Under the pieces are notes generated by a model. That model was given only the letters and a program-made list of their open reading frames with translations, searched no databases and was not told the DNA's origin. A stretch of 37,283 bases of DNA from a virus: positions 1 to 37,283 of IMG/VR virus record IMGVR_UViG_3300028392_000150, one strand, 5' to 3'. A program made the position numbers and the translations under genes. This document shows, piece by piece, positions 1 to 7,653 of the stretch. The first letter of the stretch is position 1, and every line of letters starts with the position of its first letter.

Positions 1-319
1 GTTCAAGACGGCGAACAAGACGCTGGTGAGCAACGGCAGCCCGTTGCGTGTTGGATTCTGGGGGTGGTTCCATGGTTTTATGTGTTGTCGGAGTTCGCTC
101 TCGGCTGCCGTGCCACAGCTGTGCGTTCTGCCCAAGAATCTCGCCCAGCAGATCCTCAATTTCGGTTGGGCATGTTCCGACTCCGTCGCGCCGTTCAAAC
201 TCCTCCTTGGCGATTTTGAGCGCGGACAGCATCTTAGGAGCAGCAGCAATTAAGATTGCGTCAGGCGTGATTTCAGCGTCGTCCCCCGGCTTTCGCATTT
301 TGATTGCCCGCTTGTTCAT
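1..319 (-). CDS. Hypothetical phage protein, C terminus cut by the window edge
   Basis: The reading frame is open from an ATG at 319-317 to the left edge, giving 106 codons with no stop. The start overlaps the stop of the upstream gene as ATGA, the coupling seen throughout this arm. The N terminus is basic (MNKRAIKMRKPG) and is followed by an acidic/helical stretch with an alanine-rich helix (ILIAAAPKMLSALKIAKEEFE). That 'AAPKML.AL' pattern is common in small phage proteins of unknown role. The visible C-terminal part is hydrophilic and proline-rich. I assign no function. Confidence 0.6.
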   Translation of the reverse strand, partial: MNKRAIKMRKPGDDAEITPDAILIAAAPKMLSALKIAKEEFERRDGVGTCPTEIEDLLGEILGQNAQLWHGSRERTPTTHKTMEPPPESNTQRAAVAHQRLVRRLE

Positions 320-1005
320 GGTAGATGCTTTTCGTTTGCGGAAGAATAAGCATCATGCGCCATCTTCCGAAGTTCACCTGCCGTCTTCCAGTCAGCAACG
401 GAGATTACCTTGAGTGCGTCCAGAGCCTTATCAATGCGGCCCAAGAAGCTAGTCGTCGGACCAATACGCCCAATGGTTATGTATTCGTGACATGGTGCGC
501 ACAAGTCTCCCACGAATCGACCTTGGTGCTTGTGGTTTTCGCACCCGCGAACAATACACCGCGAACAAGGCGTGGCTGGAGCAGTCGCTGCCAGCGTTGG
601 AGTCGAGTGTGTTTTTATGGCGTTTTTCTTGCTGGCATCGGTGCTAGCGCTTTTATCGTTTTGCCGAGATGGCGTGCAGTCTGGGCAGTCCATCCCATTC
701 ATCCATTTGCCTGCGTTGCATGTCCGGCATTTCACCGGCTTGGGCACGACTACAGGGTTCATTCTTTCCTCAAACTGTTCCTTCGTTAAGGCTTCATCAT
801 TGAGATACCAAGAATCACCACCGTCAGCATATTCAATAGCTGGACCATTTTCACGGTGAACGTTGTCATTGAGATACCATATCTTATCACCATTAGCCTG
901 TTCGATAGCAGGTCCATCGTCACGGTGCAGGACTGTCATCGCTTCGTCTTTGTAATAAAACCTGTCTCCGCCCTTGTTGATATAAATGTATTGTTCTTGT
1001 TTCAT
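316..1005 (-). CDS. MORN-like repeat and zinc-ribbon protein
   Basis: 229 aa. The N-terminal 75 residues hold two or three copies of a MORN-like unit with the pattern 'HR.(D/N)GPAIE.a.G...WYLND', typical of phage proteins carrying the degenerate 'hydrophilic MORN' repeat. Residues about 93-110 form a CxxC...CxxC zinc ribbon (CRTC and CPDC). A second cysteine/histidine cluster (CSRC, CENHKH, CAPCH) lies around residues 147-178. The middle is a low-complexity Ser/Thr/Ala linker. It lies one base downstream of the preceding gene's stop and overlaps the next gene by 4 nt (ATGA). It is probably a nucleic-acid or protein-binding accessory protein. No catalytic motif was seen. Confidence 0.7.
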   Translation of the reverse strand: MKQEQYIYINKGGDRFYYKDEAMTVLHRDDGPAIEQANGDKIWYLNDNVHRENGPAIEYADGGDSWYLNDEALTKEQFEERMNPVVVPKPVKCRTCNAGKWMNGMDCPDCTPSRQNDKSASTDASKKNAIKTHSTPTLAATAPATPCSRCIVRGCENHKHQGRFVGDLCAPCHEYITIGRIGPTTSFLGRIDKALDALKVISVADWKTAGELRKMAHDAYSSANEKHLP

Positions 1006-1006
1006 C

Positions 1007-1855
1007 TCACTTTTTGATCTTTAGCTTGTCGTTCGTCTGAGATAAAGATTCCCCACTGAGGAGACTTTCCCCGCGGTTGTAGAAGGTTTCCGTGAAGCTC
1101 ACGAGCGTCCACCCCTTCCATGTCCCGTTCGGACGCGTTTTCTCCGTGAGTCGAAACAGTCCTTTTAGGGCTCGGCAAGCGCGATTCCCTTTGCCATACC
1201 ATTGCACATCGACTGGCAAGAATAGGTGTTCGTGAGTGCGGACGAACTCCGACATATTTACGAACCGATAAGTGACGTTCACAGGCGAGCGAAGGATGCC
1301 CGTGATGGATGCTTTGTTTTGCGGTCCTTTTGCTGTTAGCGTCTTTACTTGAGGGCGATCACGCATTGGTGCGGCGCGGCTTTCGATTACCTCTTTCGAC
1401 CATTTGTAACCTTTCAGCTTCCCATTTGATCCGTGATGGGCATAGACCCGGCCTGCGGCCTGGCGTTCCGCCTTCGTCTCTTGAGCCTTGCGAGATGCGA
1501 GCATTCGAGATTCTTTCGACTGTTTCCAGCCACTGGTCCGTAGCCGCCTCTGTATCTCACACAGCTTGGCCCGGTATTCAGGCGCGCTGCGGTCTGGTTG
1601 CGGCTGGTGCCCACGCAGATAGATCGTGTGCTTTCCTACCCGTTCTGGCAGTGCTTGCCCACATCCACAGAAGCAGAGGCAGGCGGGGCGCAGTGCTCGC
1701 CGTTCAGCCGCCCGGAGCGCCTTCATTTCGCCGATCTTCCGGCAGGTCTCCGGGCTTCGCCTTTTTCCGCGCTTCCCCTGATCCGAAGAAGACGAACAAG
1801 AGCCTGATCCCAACGGGGACCGCTCTGATGTCGAAGTTTCAGGGGTGGTTTTCAT
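1007..1855 (-). CDS. Probable DNA-binding protein with CxCGCG motif and NUMOD-like C-terminal module
   Basis: 282 aa from the ATG at 1855, chosen because it overlaps the upstream stop as ATGA; the frame stays open further upstream but runs across two other genes. After a Ser-rich N terminus and a basic helix there is a compact cysteine motif (CFCGCGQ) followed by YLRGH at about residues 65-90, a small zinc-binding signature seen in phage-associated DNA-binding proteins. The C-terminal 100 residues read 'RSPVNVTYRFVNMSEFVRTH...GTWKGWTLVS', resembling the DNA-recognition modules (NUMOD / intron-endonuclease-associated) of homing endonucleases. I see no HNH or GIY-YIG catalytic core, so it may be a nuclease-derived binding protein. 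Function is inferred. Confidence 0.6.
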   Translation of the reverse strand: MKTTPETSTSERSPLGSGSCSSSSDQGKRGKRRSPETCRKIGEMKALRAAERRALRPACLCFCGCGQALPERVGKHTIYLRGHQPQPDRSAPEYRAKLCEIQRRLRTSGWKQSKESRMLASRKAQETKAERQAAGRVYAHHGSNGKLKGYKWSKEVIESRAAPMRDRPQVKTLTAKGPQNKASITGILRSPVNVTYRFVNMSEFVRTHEHLFLPVDVQWYGKGNRACRALKGLFRLTEKTRPNGTWKGWTLVSFTETFYNRGESLLSGESLSQTNDKLKIKK

Positions 1856-2148
1856 TGTGGTTCGGGTGGGGATGTCTCCATATCGACGTTGTGCCGAATG
1901 GCATTCTTCCTCTCGATTTCCGCCCATCCTGCCGCGATCACCTGGCCTCGGAGCACCGTGGCTTTTTTCTCCAGCATGGTCAGCGTCGTGTCGGTATCGT
2001 GCTCGCCGTTTGCACGGGCGCTGCACCATTCCGCGAGACTCCGCAGGCCAGCATTCAGACGGTCTTTTTTCGCGCCTTGAATGTCCCCCAAAGAGGCACA
2101 ACAAGACGAAGAATCCGACCCGCATGAGCGGTTTAGTTTGTTTTTCAC
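1852..2148 (-). CDS. Small hypothetical helical protein
   Basis: 98 aa from a GTG at 2148. I prefer this start to the upstream ATG at 2217 because the GTG overlaps the stop of the preceding zinc-ribbon gene as GTGA, the same 4-nt coupling as its neighbours, and it removes a 73-nt overlap. The protein is Ser/Cys-rich at the N terminus and then helical and charged (LEKKATVLRGQVIAAGWAEIERK). It overlaps the next gene by 4 nt (ATGA at 1852-1855). No family recognised. Confidence 0.55.
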   Translation of the reverse strand: MKNKLNRSCGSDSSSCCASLGDIQGAKKDRLNAGLRSLAEWCSARANGEHDTDTTLTMLEKKATVLRGQVIAAGWAEIERKNAIRHNVDMETSPPEPQ

Positions 2149-2408
2149 GGCAGAAGATTTCCCATTTGGTCCACCGGGAGACTTGCATCTTCCTCGCCGT
2201 GATACGGGAACCACCATTCACCACATCGGGGGCAGTTCTCGCCGCTCGGTGAGCGGCAGTCCCTCGTCGCATCTTTCCATCGGTGTTCGCAGTCTTCGCA
2301 ATGGAAATGCCGCCATCCCTGCCGAACAAGTCGCGGCAGACCAACCGCTGGGACGTTCGTAGTTTGGACGGTTTTCGCCGCCTCGGAGTTTGTTTCGGGT
2401 TCGGGCAT
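2145..2408 (-). CDS. Zinc-ribbon phage protein
   Basis: 87 aa. A CEDC...CPRC pair about 25 residues apart (residues about 37-62), flanked by aromatic residues (RHFHCEDCEHRWKD; CPRCGEWWFPYHG), makes a clear treble-clef/zinc-ribbon module. The N terminus is hydrophilic. It is probably a small nucleic-acid- or protein-binding accessory factor. It is translationally coupled (GTGA) to the following gene. Confidence 0.65.
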   Translation of the reverse strand: MPEPETNSEAAKTVQTTNVPAVGLPRLVRQGWRHFHCEDCEHRWKDATRDCRSPSGENCPRCGEWWFPYHGEEDASLPVDQMGNLLP

Positions 2409-2465
2409 TTTGCGTGTTGGTTGAGATTGGGGGCCGTTTAAGCTGCCGGTCCCTCAGTTTTTGCG

Positions 2466-2687
2466 TTAGCTGTCTCGGTGTTGCTCGCAGAGTGTCGCAT
2501 AGTCTTCGGTGCTGTATGCGCTGTCTGGAATCACCATCTTTCGCACGGCGTTTCCGCAGTTGAAGGCGTTGTAGCTGATGAAGCATCCACACACATCGCA
2601 TCTATTCCAAATCTCCCGACAGCTAACCACGCGCTGCACGCGAACTGCCGTCCCCTTCTTCCGCTCGGTCTTCACTTTTGATTTCAT
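2466..2687 (-). CDS. Small zinc-finger protein
   Basis: 73 aa from the ATG at 2687; an upstream TTG at 2747 is less likely. A lysine/arginine-rich N terminus (KSKVKTERKKG) precedes a C4-type finger built from CREIWNRCDVCGC and a second Cys/His cluster near the C terminus (CGNAV and CEQH). The arrangement resembles small phage zinc fingers with an intervening stretch. Function unknown. The 57 nt between this gene and the next hold nothing recognisable. Confidence 0.55.
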   Translation of the reverse strand: MKSKVKTERKKGTAVRVQRVVSCREIWNRCDVCGCFISYNAFNCGNAVRKMVIPDSAYSTEDYATLCEQHRDS

Positions 2688-2772
2688 CGTTTCTTTTCCG
2701 CTCCACCGCTGCCGTCGGCGGCAGTTGGTGAGCTTGGGTCCTACCAAGGACTATGCCACTTTCGATTATCTA

Positions 2773-3666
2773 TTATGACAGGCAGGCGTTGCGCTGCCAG
2801 TCAGCCAGCGACTGGGTCCGTAGCGCAGTGTCGAAGTGGGACTCCAAGTTTGCGGCATTGAGACGGGCGAGGGCGTTGACGCGGTTGACGGCCATCATGC
2901 GGCCGATTTCCATGTCACGCGGGTCGATCTCTCGGACGTGGACATCGAAGGGGAAGCTCGAGCGCTGCCAGATCAGCACGCCCCGCTTGCGCGGCCCAAA
3001 GCCGGCGGCCTCGGCCAGCAGGTTGTAGTAGGCCATCTTGAGGTGGTACTCGAAGCGGAAGAGGATGTTGGCCATCGCGTGCTCGTCGGTATCGTTGGTG
3101 GTTTTGAGGTCGACGCTTGCGTCAACGAAAGGGCCGGACATGGGAAGTAGGTCGAACAGACATTTGGCGCGGGTTCCGGGGATGATCGGGCTCTCGCCGA
3201 CTAGCGCCACTTGCCGCTCGCTGACAGCGTGGATTTCGCGGGCAAGAGCATTCTGATCGAGCATACGAACAGCCGCACGGGCATCTTGGTAAGCGAAGTG
3301 GGTCACCACTTGCAGGCCGGCAGAGCGCTTGTCGAAGTCCGCCCACCAGGCCTGTCGTTCGATCGAGGAGGCGCCGGGGTTTTTGGCGGCTAGCATCGCG
3401 TCGGTGGGCCGCTGCGGCGCGCTCTCTGGCAACACCACGTAGCAGCTGTTGAAGAGCTCTGGCGTAGTCCACAGCATGTCAACTAGACTACCATGCTCCA
3501 TTGCCGCAGTGGTGGCTTTGTCTCCTGAAAGCAGGAACAGTAATGGGTCTTTCGACCTGGTGAGGATGGAGGCGCTAACTGGCCCCGCTGAAGCAAGGTC
3601 GGGCAGTTTAGAGACGTCGAAGCGTAGGAGATGGTAGGCTTCCGGGGTGAGGTGGACTTGTTTCAT
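2773..3666 (-). CDS. PD-(D/E)XK exonuclease, RecE/exodeoxyribonuclease VIII-like
   Basis: 297 aa. The N terminus (MKQVHLTPEAYH) and 'HGSLVDMLWTTPE' at about 58-70 match the fold entry of RecE-type PD-(D/E)XK nucleases (family 'GTA.H.lll.pe'). The catalytic region follows: CLFDLLP (D172), then VDLKTT (D186, K188), then a conserved helix with HLKMAYYNLL. These enzymes resect double-stranded DNA 5'-3' and usually work with an annealing or ssDNA-binding protein for phage recombination. An OB-fold protein is encoded at 13.6-14.2 kb, but no Rad52/RecT-like annealase was recognised here. Family assignment rests on motif order; substrate is inferred. Confidence 0.8.
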   Translation of the reverse strand: MKQVHLTPEAYHLLRFDVSKLPDLASAGPVSASILTRSKDPLLFLLSGDKATTAAMEHGSLVDMLWTTPELFNSCYVVLPESAPQRPTDAMLAAKNPGASSIERQAWWADFDKRSAGLQVVTHFAYQDARAAVRMLDQNALAREIHAVSERQVALVGESPIIPGTRAKCLFDLLPMSGPFVDASVDLKTTNDTDEHAMANILFRFEYHLKMAYYNLLAEAAGFGPRKRGVLIWQRSSFPFDVHVREIDPRDMEIGRMMAVNRVNALARLNAANLESHFDTALRTQSLADWQRNACLS

Positions 3667-3719
3667 AAAGATGGGATTGGGCCATCCACTTACCAGTGGT
3701 CATGGCAGGCGGTTTGCTA

Positions 3720-4088
3720 TTAAGGCTCGGGAGTGGACGTGGCGCTCACGTTGAAGACGTCTTGGATAAGGGCCCGTCCAGCAGTAGCCAGCTTCCAGCG
3801 CGGCCAGGCAAACTCTGTCGAGAGCAGTGGCGCCTTCTCTACCAGCCGCTTCCGCTTCAGCTGGATGAGCTGGGAAAAGATGGTGGTGGATGGCACCCGA
3901 CAGTAGCGCGAGATCTCTCCCACGTTCGGGGTCTCCATGCGGTGGATCGCCAGCAGAATGAGGCACTGCTGCGCCCCACTCACGCCTCTTCTGCGGAAGG
4001 TTTGGATCGCATGCTCAAGCGTGTGGTGATTTTGCGGAGATTCGGCCGGTGAGGCTTTTTTCAAGCCGGGTGATCTTTTTGATGACAT
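3720..4088 (-). CDS. Winged helix-turn-helix regulator, MarR-like
   Basis: 122 aa. From about residue 33 the pattern 'GVSGAQQCLILLAIHRMETPNVGEISRYCRVPSTTIFSQLIQL' followed by 'KRKRLVEKA...WKLATAGRALI' is a typical MarR/winged-HTH layout: helix, recognition helix, wing, and the 'T.aGr.l' closing helix. It probably binds DNA as a phage transcription regulator. Its start lies inside the preceding small gene (74-nt overlap), longer than most overlaps here, so the start may be later. A basic N-terminal tail (SSKRSPGLKK) precedes the fold. Confidence 0.7.
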   Translation of the reverse strand: MSSKRSPGLKKASPAESPQNHHTLEHAIQTFRRRGVSGAQQCLILLAIHRMETPNVGEISRYCRVPSTTIFSQLIQLKRKRLVEKAPLLSTEFAWPRWKLATAGRALIQDVFNVSATSTPEP

Positions 4089-4248
4089 CTTGGTTTTGTT
4101 CAGGAGTGAGGTGCAGTAGCCTGACGGCCGCCATGTATTCTCGAGCTGAGCGCTCGAGGAGGCGCATCCGGTTGTAGGTTTTGGAGCGGGATGACCTTGC
4201 TCGAGCGGCGCGAGCTTTGCGGTTCTCCTCTTTGGCGGAGAGGGCCAT
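4015..4248 (-). CDS. Small basic helical protein
   Basis: 77 aa. The first 40 residues are very rich in Arg, Lys and Ala (KEENRKARAARARSSRSK), followed by amphipathic helices (LERSAREYMAAVRLL; QNQDVIKKITRLEKSL). The stop of the upstream gene and this start share one base (TGATG), which supports translation. The composition suggests nucleic-acid binding. No family recognised. Confidence 0.55.
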   Translation of the reverse strand: MALSAKEENRKARAARARSSRSKTYNRMRLLERSAREYMAAVRLLHLTPEQNQDVIKKITRLEKSLTGRISAKSPHA

Positions 4249-4676
4249 CAGTCGCTATTGCTGTCTCTTTCGTGCTGGTCTTTCATCTCGCTGAGGCCGC
4301 GCATGAGGGTTGCGCTGTGTAGGCAGGAAGCCGAGAGAGCTTCGAGCAGACGCACCGTCACCGCCGGCTCATGCTTGTGCATCATTTTCTTGATCCGTTC
4401 GGAGCAATTGACGAAGGTACGGATGGCGCGCATCCCGGACCAGTAGGTGGGGGTGAGGTCGCCCATGTCAGCCCACAGGCCCATTGCCACTTCACGCTCA
4501 TGGGTCTCGCTGTTGTCGCGAGCAAATGCCTCCACTTTATCACGGAATACCTCCTCTTTTCGCCGTTGGGCCATGTCGCGTAAGATTCCCTTAGCGATTT
4601 CGGAGGGCAGTGGCTGAGCAAAGAAGGCCGGCTTGTCGTCTTCTTTGTCTTGGTAGGGTTCAGGTTCTTCTGGCAT
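4248..4676 (-). CDS. Hypothetical helical phage protein
   Basis: 142 aa, largely alpha-helical and charged. An acidic N terminus (PEEPEPYQDKEDDKP) is followed by helices such as EIAKGILRDMAQRRKEEVFRD and ERIKKMMHKHEPAV. There are no cysteine clusters or catalytic signatures. It overlaps the preceding gene by 17 nt and abuts the next as TGATG, so it belongs to the same transcriptional unit. No function assigned. Confidence 0.6.
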   Translation of the reverse strand: MPEEPEPYQDKEDDKPAFFAQPLPSEIAKGILRDMAQRRKEEVFRDKVEAFARDNSETHEREVAMGLWADMGDLTPTYWSGMRAIRTFVNCSERIKKMMHKHEPAVTVRLLEALSASCLHSATLMRGLSEMKDQHERDSNSD

Positions 4677-4926
4677 GATCTGGGTAGGGAGGGTTGTATT
4701 TTCGGGGTGTGGCGTCGAGCGTATAAATTCGTCCTGGAGCGCGCTTTGGTTTGGATTCCGGCAGTGGTGCCGGGCCGTGGGTGTTCAGCTCCAGCCATTG
4801 GGCGTGGAAGCCTTCAATCTCATCGCTGGCCCAGTCGACGTAGTGGTCCGGTAAGGCGCTCCACAGCTTGCCTTTATGGGCTTTGCCGATGAGCAGTTTG
4901 CCATCGACTGAGAATAGTTTTTTCAC
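4660..4926 (-). CDS. Small protein with DUF3820-like N-terminal motif
   Basis: 88 aa from a GTG at 4926, which overlaps the upstream stop as GTGA; the open frame upstream of that is antisense noise. The segment 'LLIGKAHKGKLWSALPDHYVDWA' (residues about 11-33) resembles the 'GKykGk.l.dlP..Yl.W' signature of DUF3820 and related exonuclease-associated modules. The C-terminal third is Pro/Lys/Arg-rich. The family resemblance is short, so the call is tentative. Confidence 0.5.
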   Translation of the reverse strand: MKKLFSVDGKLLIGKAHKGKLWSALPDHYVDWASDEIEGFHAQWLELNTHGPAPLPESKPKRAPGRIYTLDATPRKYNPPYPDHARRT

Positions 4927-5279
4927 TGGCGTTTCTTCCAAGCGGCCCAAGCAGGGTTGATCCGGTGGACCTGGTTCATGGTGAACTGGGGGATGCCCAG
5001 GACGTCGGAGATTTGGGAGCGCTCGCCCTTCTTGACGGTGTAGCCGGTGGACTTCCACTCCTCAAAGGACATCGCGGAGTCGTCCATGTTGCCTGATTCC
5101 GGCTTCGGCAGGGAGGGGGACCGGGACTTCTTCGCGGAGGGCCCGGTGGTTTTTTTCGCGAGGCCGGGGTGCATCGGCTTCTTGCCGGCCTTGGCTCGAC
5201 GCGCGTTCTCCCCGAGCTTGCGGGCGAGAATGTCGTCCTTCAGCCGCTGGAGCTCGTCCTCGCCCTCGCTCTCACTCAT
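4923..5279 (-). CDS. Phage protein with 'GYTVKKGERS' module
   Basis: 118 aa. The N-terminal half is acidic, then Lys/Ser/Pro-rich and probably disordered. The C-terminal half carries 'FEEWKSTGYTVKKGERS' and 'DVLGIPQFTMNQVHRI', a small domain that recurs in phage hypotheticals and looks like the N-terminal strand/turn of ArdC-type ssDNA-binding domains. Its start overlaps the upstream stop (ATGA) and its stop overlaps the next start (GTGA). Confidence 0.6.
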   Translation of the reverse strand: MSESEGEDELQRLKDDILARKLGENARRAKAGKKPMHPGLAKKTTGPSAKKSRSPSLPKPESGNMDDSAMSFEEWKSTGYTVKKGERSQISDVLGIPQFTMNQVHRINPAWAAWKKRQ

Positions 5280-5680
5280 GGCGTCAGGATGACGATTGGA
5301 GGGGTGAGGTTCACCTGCACCTGTGGCGCCGACTCGGTGCGGATGTCTGCGTCCACTTCCTGTGGCGCCCGGTGCATCCAGGGCTCGTGTTGGATTCTTA
5401 GGAGCCAGTCTTGCAGGCTGGGGATTCGTCCGCAGTCTTCACGCACGTGTTGTTCTCCGATGTAGCGGACAGGCACAGTTTTGCCATCTGAGTTGACGAT
5501 GGTGGAGCCGAAGCGCCGTTCGCACTCGAAGATTCCCTGGGCGTGGTGACGTAGGGCGCGGTGGCGGAAGTCGGCGAGGAACTCTTTGGAGGCGTCGAAC
5601 CAGTCGTGGATCGCTGCGTAGTCGGATGCGAGGCCGCCGAACTTGCGGGCGGAACTAATGGAGTGGTGGCAAGGGTGCAT
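5276..5680 (-). CDS. DUF6915-type conserved phage protein
   Basis: 134 aa. The body reads 'SARKFGG...YAAIHDWFD.SKEF...RHRALRHHAQGIFE.E..FG.TIVNSDG..VPVRYIGEQHV.EDCGRIP...DWL', a strongly patterned phage/mobile-element family that I know as DUF6915. The many conserved His residues (HDWFD, RHRALRHH, GEQHV) could bind metal or form a catalytic site, but no activity is established to my knowledge. The last 25 residues are variable. Stop and next start overlap as ATGA. Confidence 0.7.
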   Translation of the reverse strand: MHPCHHSISSARKFGGLASDYAAIHDWFDASKEFLADFRHRALRHHAQGIFECERRFGSTIVNSDGKTVPVRYIGEQHVREDCGRIPSLQDWLLRIQHEPWMHRAPQEVDADIRTESAPQVQVNLTPPIVILTP

Positions 5681-5685
5681 GTCGG

Positions 5686-6096
5686 TCAGAGGTCCATCAA
5701 TTCAATGAGGTTGTCTTCCACATCCCTAACATCTTCACGCACTAGTTCGTAGACATGGCCGGTGATGTGCATATCGAGGTTTTCGAGATTAATGACAAGC
5801 TCTCCGCCTCCGCCTTCATTGTTGTACCAATCGTGCTGAACGTGGTCTTCGATGAGCTTGTCAACCACACTGAGCAGGATGCTCCAGGTTTCATTATCCG
5901 GGTTGACCACGCTGTCGGTGACTACTGAGTCGGCATGGCGTTTAACCTCCATCTCATCTATGCTGCCACTGTCGCCGCTACCGCTGAACGTCGCGTGTAT
6001 TTCGTATCCTCCAAGGTCGTACACCTCCGCTAGGATTCGGAGGGTGCTGTTCTCTTCCCGTCGTTTCATCCATGCGGGGTTGTGTTCTTTGCTCAT
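5686..6096 (-). CDS. DUF6878-like conserved phage protein
   Basis: 136 aa. The core 'YEIHATFSGSGDSGSIDEMEV' followed later by 'HDWYNNEGGGGELVINLE' matches my recollection of the DUF6878 family found in phages and mobile elements, where it often lies near DUF6915-like genes as here. The C terminus is acidic (EDVRDVEDNLIELMDL). It is the first - strand gene downstream of the 351-nt non-coding gap. Its biochemical role is unknown. Confidence 0.65.
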   Translation of the reverse strand: MSKEHNPAWMKRREENSTLRILAEVYDLGGYEIHATFSGSGDSGSIDEMEVKRHADSVVTDSVVNPDNETWSILLSVVDKLIEDHVQHDWYNNEGGGGELVINLENLDMHITGHVYELVREDVRDVEDNLIELMDL

Positions 6097-6447
6097 GATG
6101 TTAAGTGCTTCTAAGGCTTAGGTTGGGCTTCTTCTTTTTTATAACCCCCCTACCCCCCGCATAGGATGCAGAGGACAAGGAGTGACCCAGGAATTACTTT
6201 ATTTTAGGCGGTGTATCCTTTTAACCCTAACCGCACGTTGTGCCTTCGCTTTTGGTCTGTGCAGGCTTGTGAACAGGCGGGGTTCCTTGATCCACTAAAG
6301 AAAAAGACCCGCGCCGGGACTTCCACTTACCGGGCGGGCCTACTAGGGACGGGGGCGAACCCCTTGGTCTCTAAGATCGTTGTCGAGGAGTGAAAGTCCG
6401 ACGCCCGGGTAGGTAGGATTATCTCGCCGCCTTTGCAAGGGTAAATT
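6097..6447. ncRNA. Gene-free 351-nt gap with structured RNA candidate
   Basis: No credible reading frame. From 6317 to 6408 several complementary blocks interleave: 6317-6327 with 6389-6399 (10 of 11 pairs), 6330-6336 with 6402-6408 (7 perfect pairs), and a nested hairpin 6344-6350/6367-6373 (7 pairs, one G-U on the + strand) extended by GGGG/CCCC at 6351-6354/6360-6363. The first two stems cross, which is the layout of an H-type pseudoknot around a hairpin. The strand is undecided: one wobble favours +, the other mismatch becomes G-U on -. On the - strand it would lie between the AAA+ gene and the DUF6878-like gene. A C-rich tract (CCCCCCTACCCCCC, about 6146-6159) lies to the left. Confidence 0.35.
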
Positions 6448-7611
6448 TTAAAACATCGCGTTTTTTCCCCGCGCTGATCCCGCCACCGGGGTAAACAGGT
6501 AGGTGTCGCCCGAGTGTAGCTTGATTTCGATGTTGCCGGCATATCGTCGCATCGACTCGATTTCGTGTTGGCGGAAATTGAATGAGCGGAAGCTTTTGCC
6601 GACCCCCGAGGTTGCGTAGTTGATGTTCACCTCCATCTCACCTGCGCGCTTTGAGAATGGCCTTGTGTATTCAGCCGACCACTCTTTGATGGAATCGTTG
6701 CAGTTTGCCAGCCCTTCCGGATGGCTGATGGCGGCGTATTCTTCGCCGTATTGCTCTACCCTCTCGAGGTAGCGCTTAACTTTTTCGAACGTGGCTTTTG
6801 TTAGCCCTGTTTTCGGCATTTTGGTCACGCGTTTGATGACCACTGAGTAGTAACCGGAGAGCTCGGTCTGGATGTTGAAGTAGGACAGAAACTCCTCTGG
6901 GGGCTCGCCATGGATGAGGCATTCTGTGATCAGCGAGGTGAGGGCATCGGGGCTGATGGAGCCATACTCTTCGATCATTTTCACAACGGCATCGCGCAGC
7001 CAGCCTTCTTCCATCATGTCCTCAATCATTTCATGAAGCACTGCCATTGGCATCTCCTCATACTTGCGGTGGTAGCGCACCCGTCCCGGGCGGTTGCTGA
7101 AATAGCGGCCAATCTCCGCCTCGTTGCTGGTGAGAATGAAGAGGTGCTTGTTGTCTGATGCTCCGTCAAGCAGGCTAAGGAATGAGTTTCTAGCGTTTTC
7201 TTCGTTGTAGAGCTTCTCGAACTCGTCGATAAACACTACGCAGGCGTTGGGTATGTCAGTGAGAAAGGCGTTGAAGCCGCTGCCGAAGTAGGGCGTGGCC
7301 ACGCAGATGACGGGCATTTCCGATTCGAGCGCGATACGTTTAGCGGTGAGGGTTTTGCCGCAGCCCTTGGGACCGGAGGCGAGCACGGCCATCCCCTTGC
7401 CTAGGGCGCGGAAGGTCTTGAGGACACGCGTGGAGAAGGTGTCTACGCCGCCGTAGATCTTGGTTGGCATACGAAACCCCGGCCGGTGGTGGAGTTCGTA
7501 GATGCCGCGCATGCTGTCGAACTGGACGTCATAGGTCCCAGTGGGGAGTGTTGCGTCGATTCTTACCGCGGATGTAAGGGTGGAGATGTTGCCTTGTTGG
7601 ATGATGTTCAT
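6448..7611 (-). CDS. AAA+ ATPase
   Basis: 387 aa from the ATG at 7611, preceded by an A/C-rich SD-less leader; a longer frame would run across the divergent + gene. It is a single AAA+ module: Walker A GPKGCGKT (80-87), Walker B VVFIDE (125-130), sensor 1 ILTSNE (159-164), and Arg-finger region NRPGRVRYHR (173-182), close to Bcs1/FtsH-type AAA+ folds. The N-terminal 70 residues are a strand-rich adaptor, and the C-terminal 80 residues (from about 305) form a separate beta-rich domain. It hydrolyses ATP and probably remodels a protein or DNA complex during phage development. The partner is unknown. Confidence 0.8.
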   Translation of the reverse strand: MNIIQQGNISTLTSAVRIDATLPTGTYDVQFDSMRGIYELHHRPGFRMPTKIYGGVDTFSTRVLKTFRALGKGMAVLASGPKGCGKTLTAKRIALESEMPVICVATPYFGSGFNAFLTDIPNACVVFIDEFEKLYNEENARNSFLSLLDGASDNKHLFILTSNEAEIGRYFSNRPGRVRYHRKYEEMPMAVLHEMIEDMMEEGWLRDAVVKMIEEYGSISPDALTSLITECLIHGEPPEEFLSYFNIQTELSGYYSVVIKRVTKMPKTGLTKATFEKVKRYLERVEQYGEEYAAISHPEGLANCNDSIKEWSAEYTRPFSKRAGEMEVNINYATSGVGKSFRSFNFRQHEIESMRRYAGNIEIKLHSGDTYLFTPVAGSARGKNAMF

Positions 7612-7653
7612 GGTTGTGCTTGTTGGAGCGCTCCGCTCGTGGGACGGTGGGTT

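Noticed and set aside
1309-2127. 272-aa frame on the + strand
   Set aside because: Low-complexity antisense of real - strand genes, no recognisable domain.
1007-2344. A 445-aa frame on the - strand
   Set aside because: Only the part from 1855 downward is plausible. The upstream half runs out of frame through two zinc-ribbon/helical genes that have coherent coupled starts.
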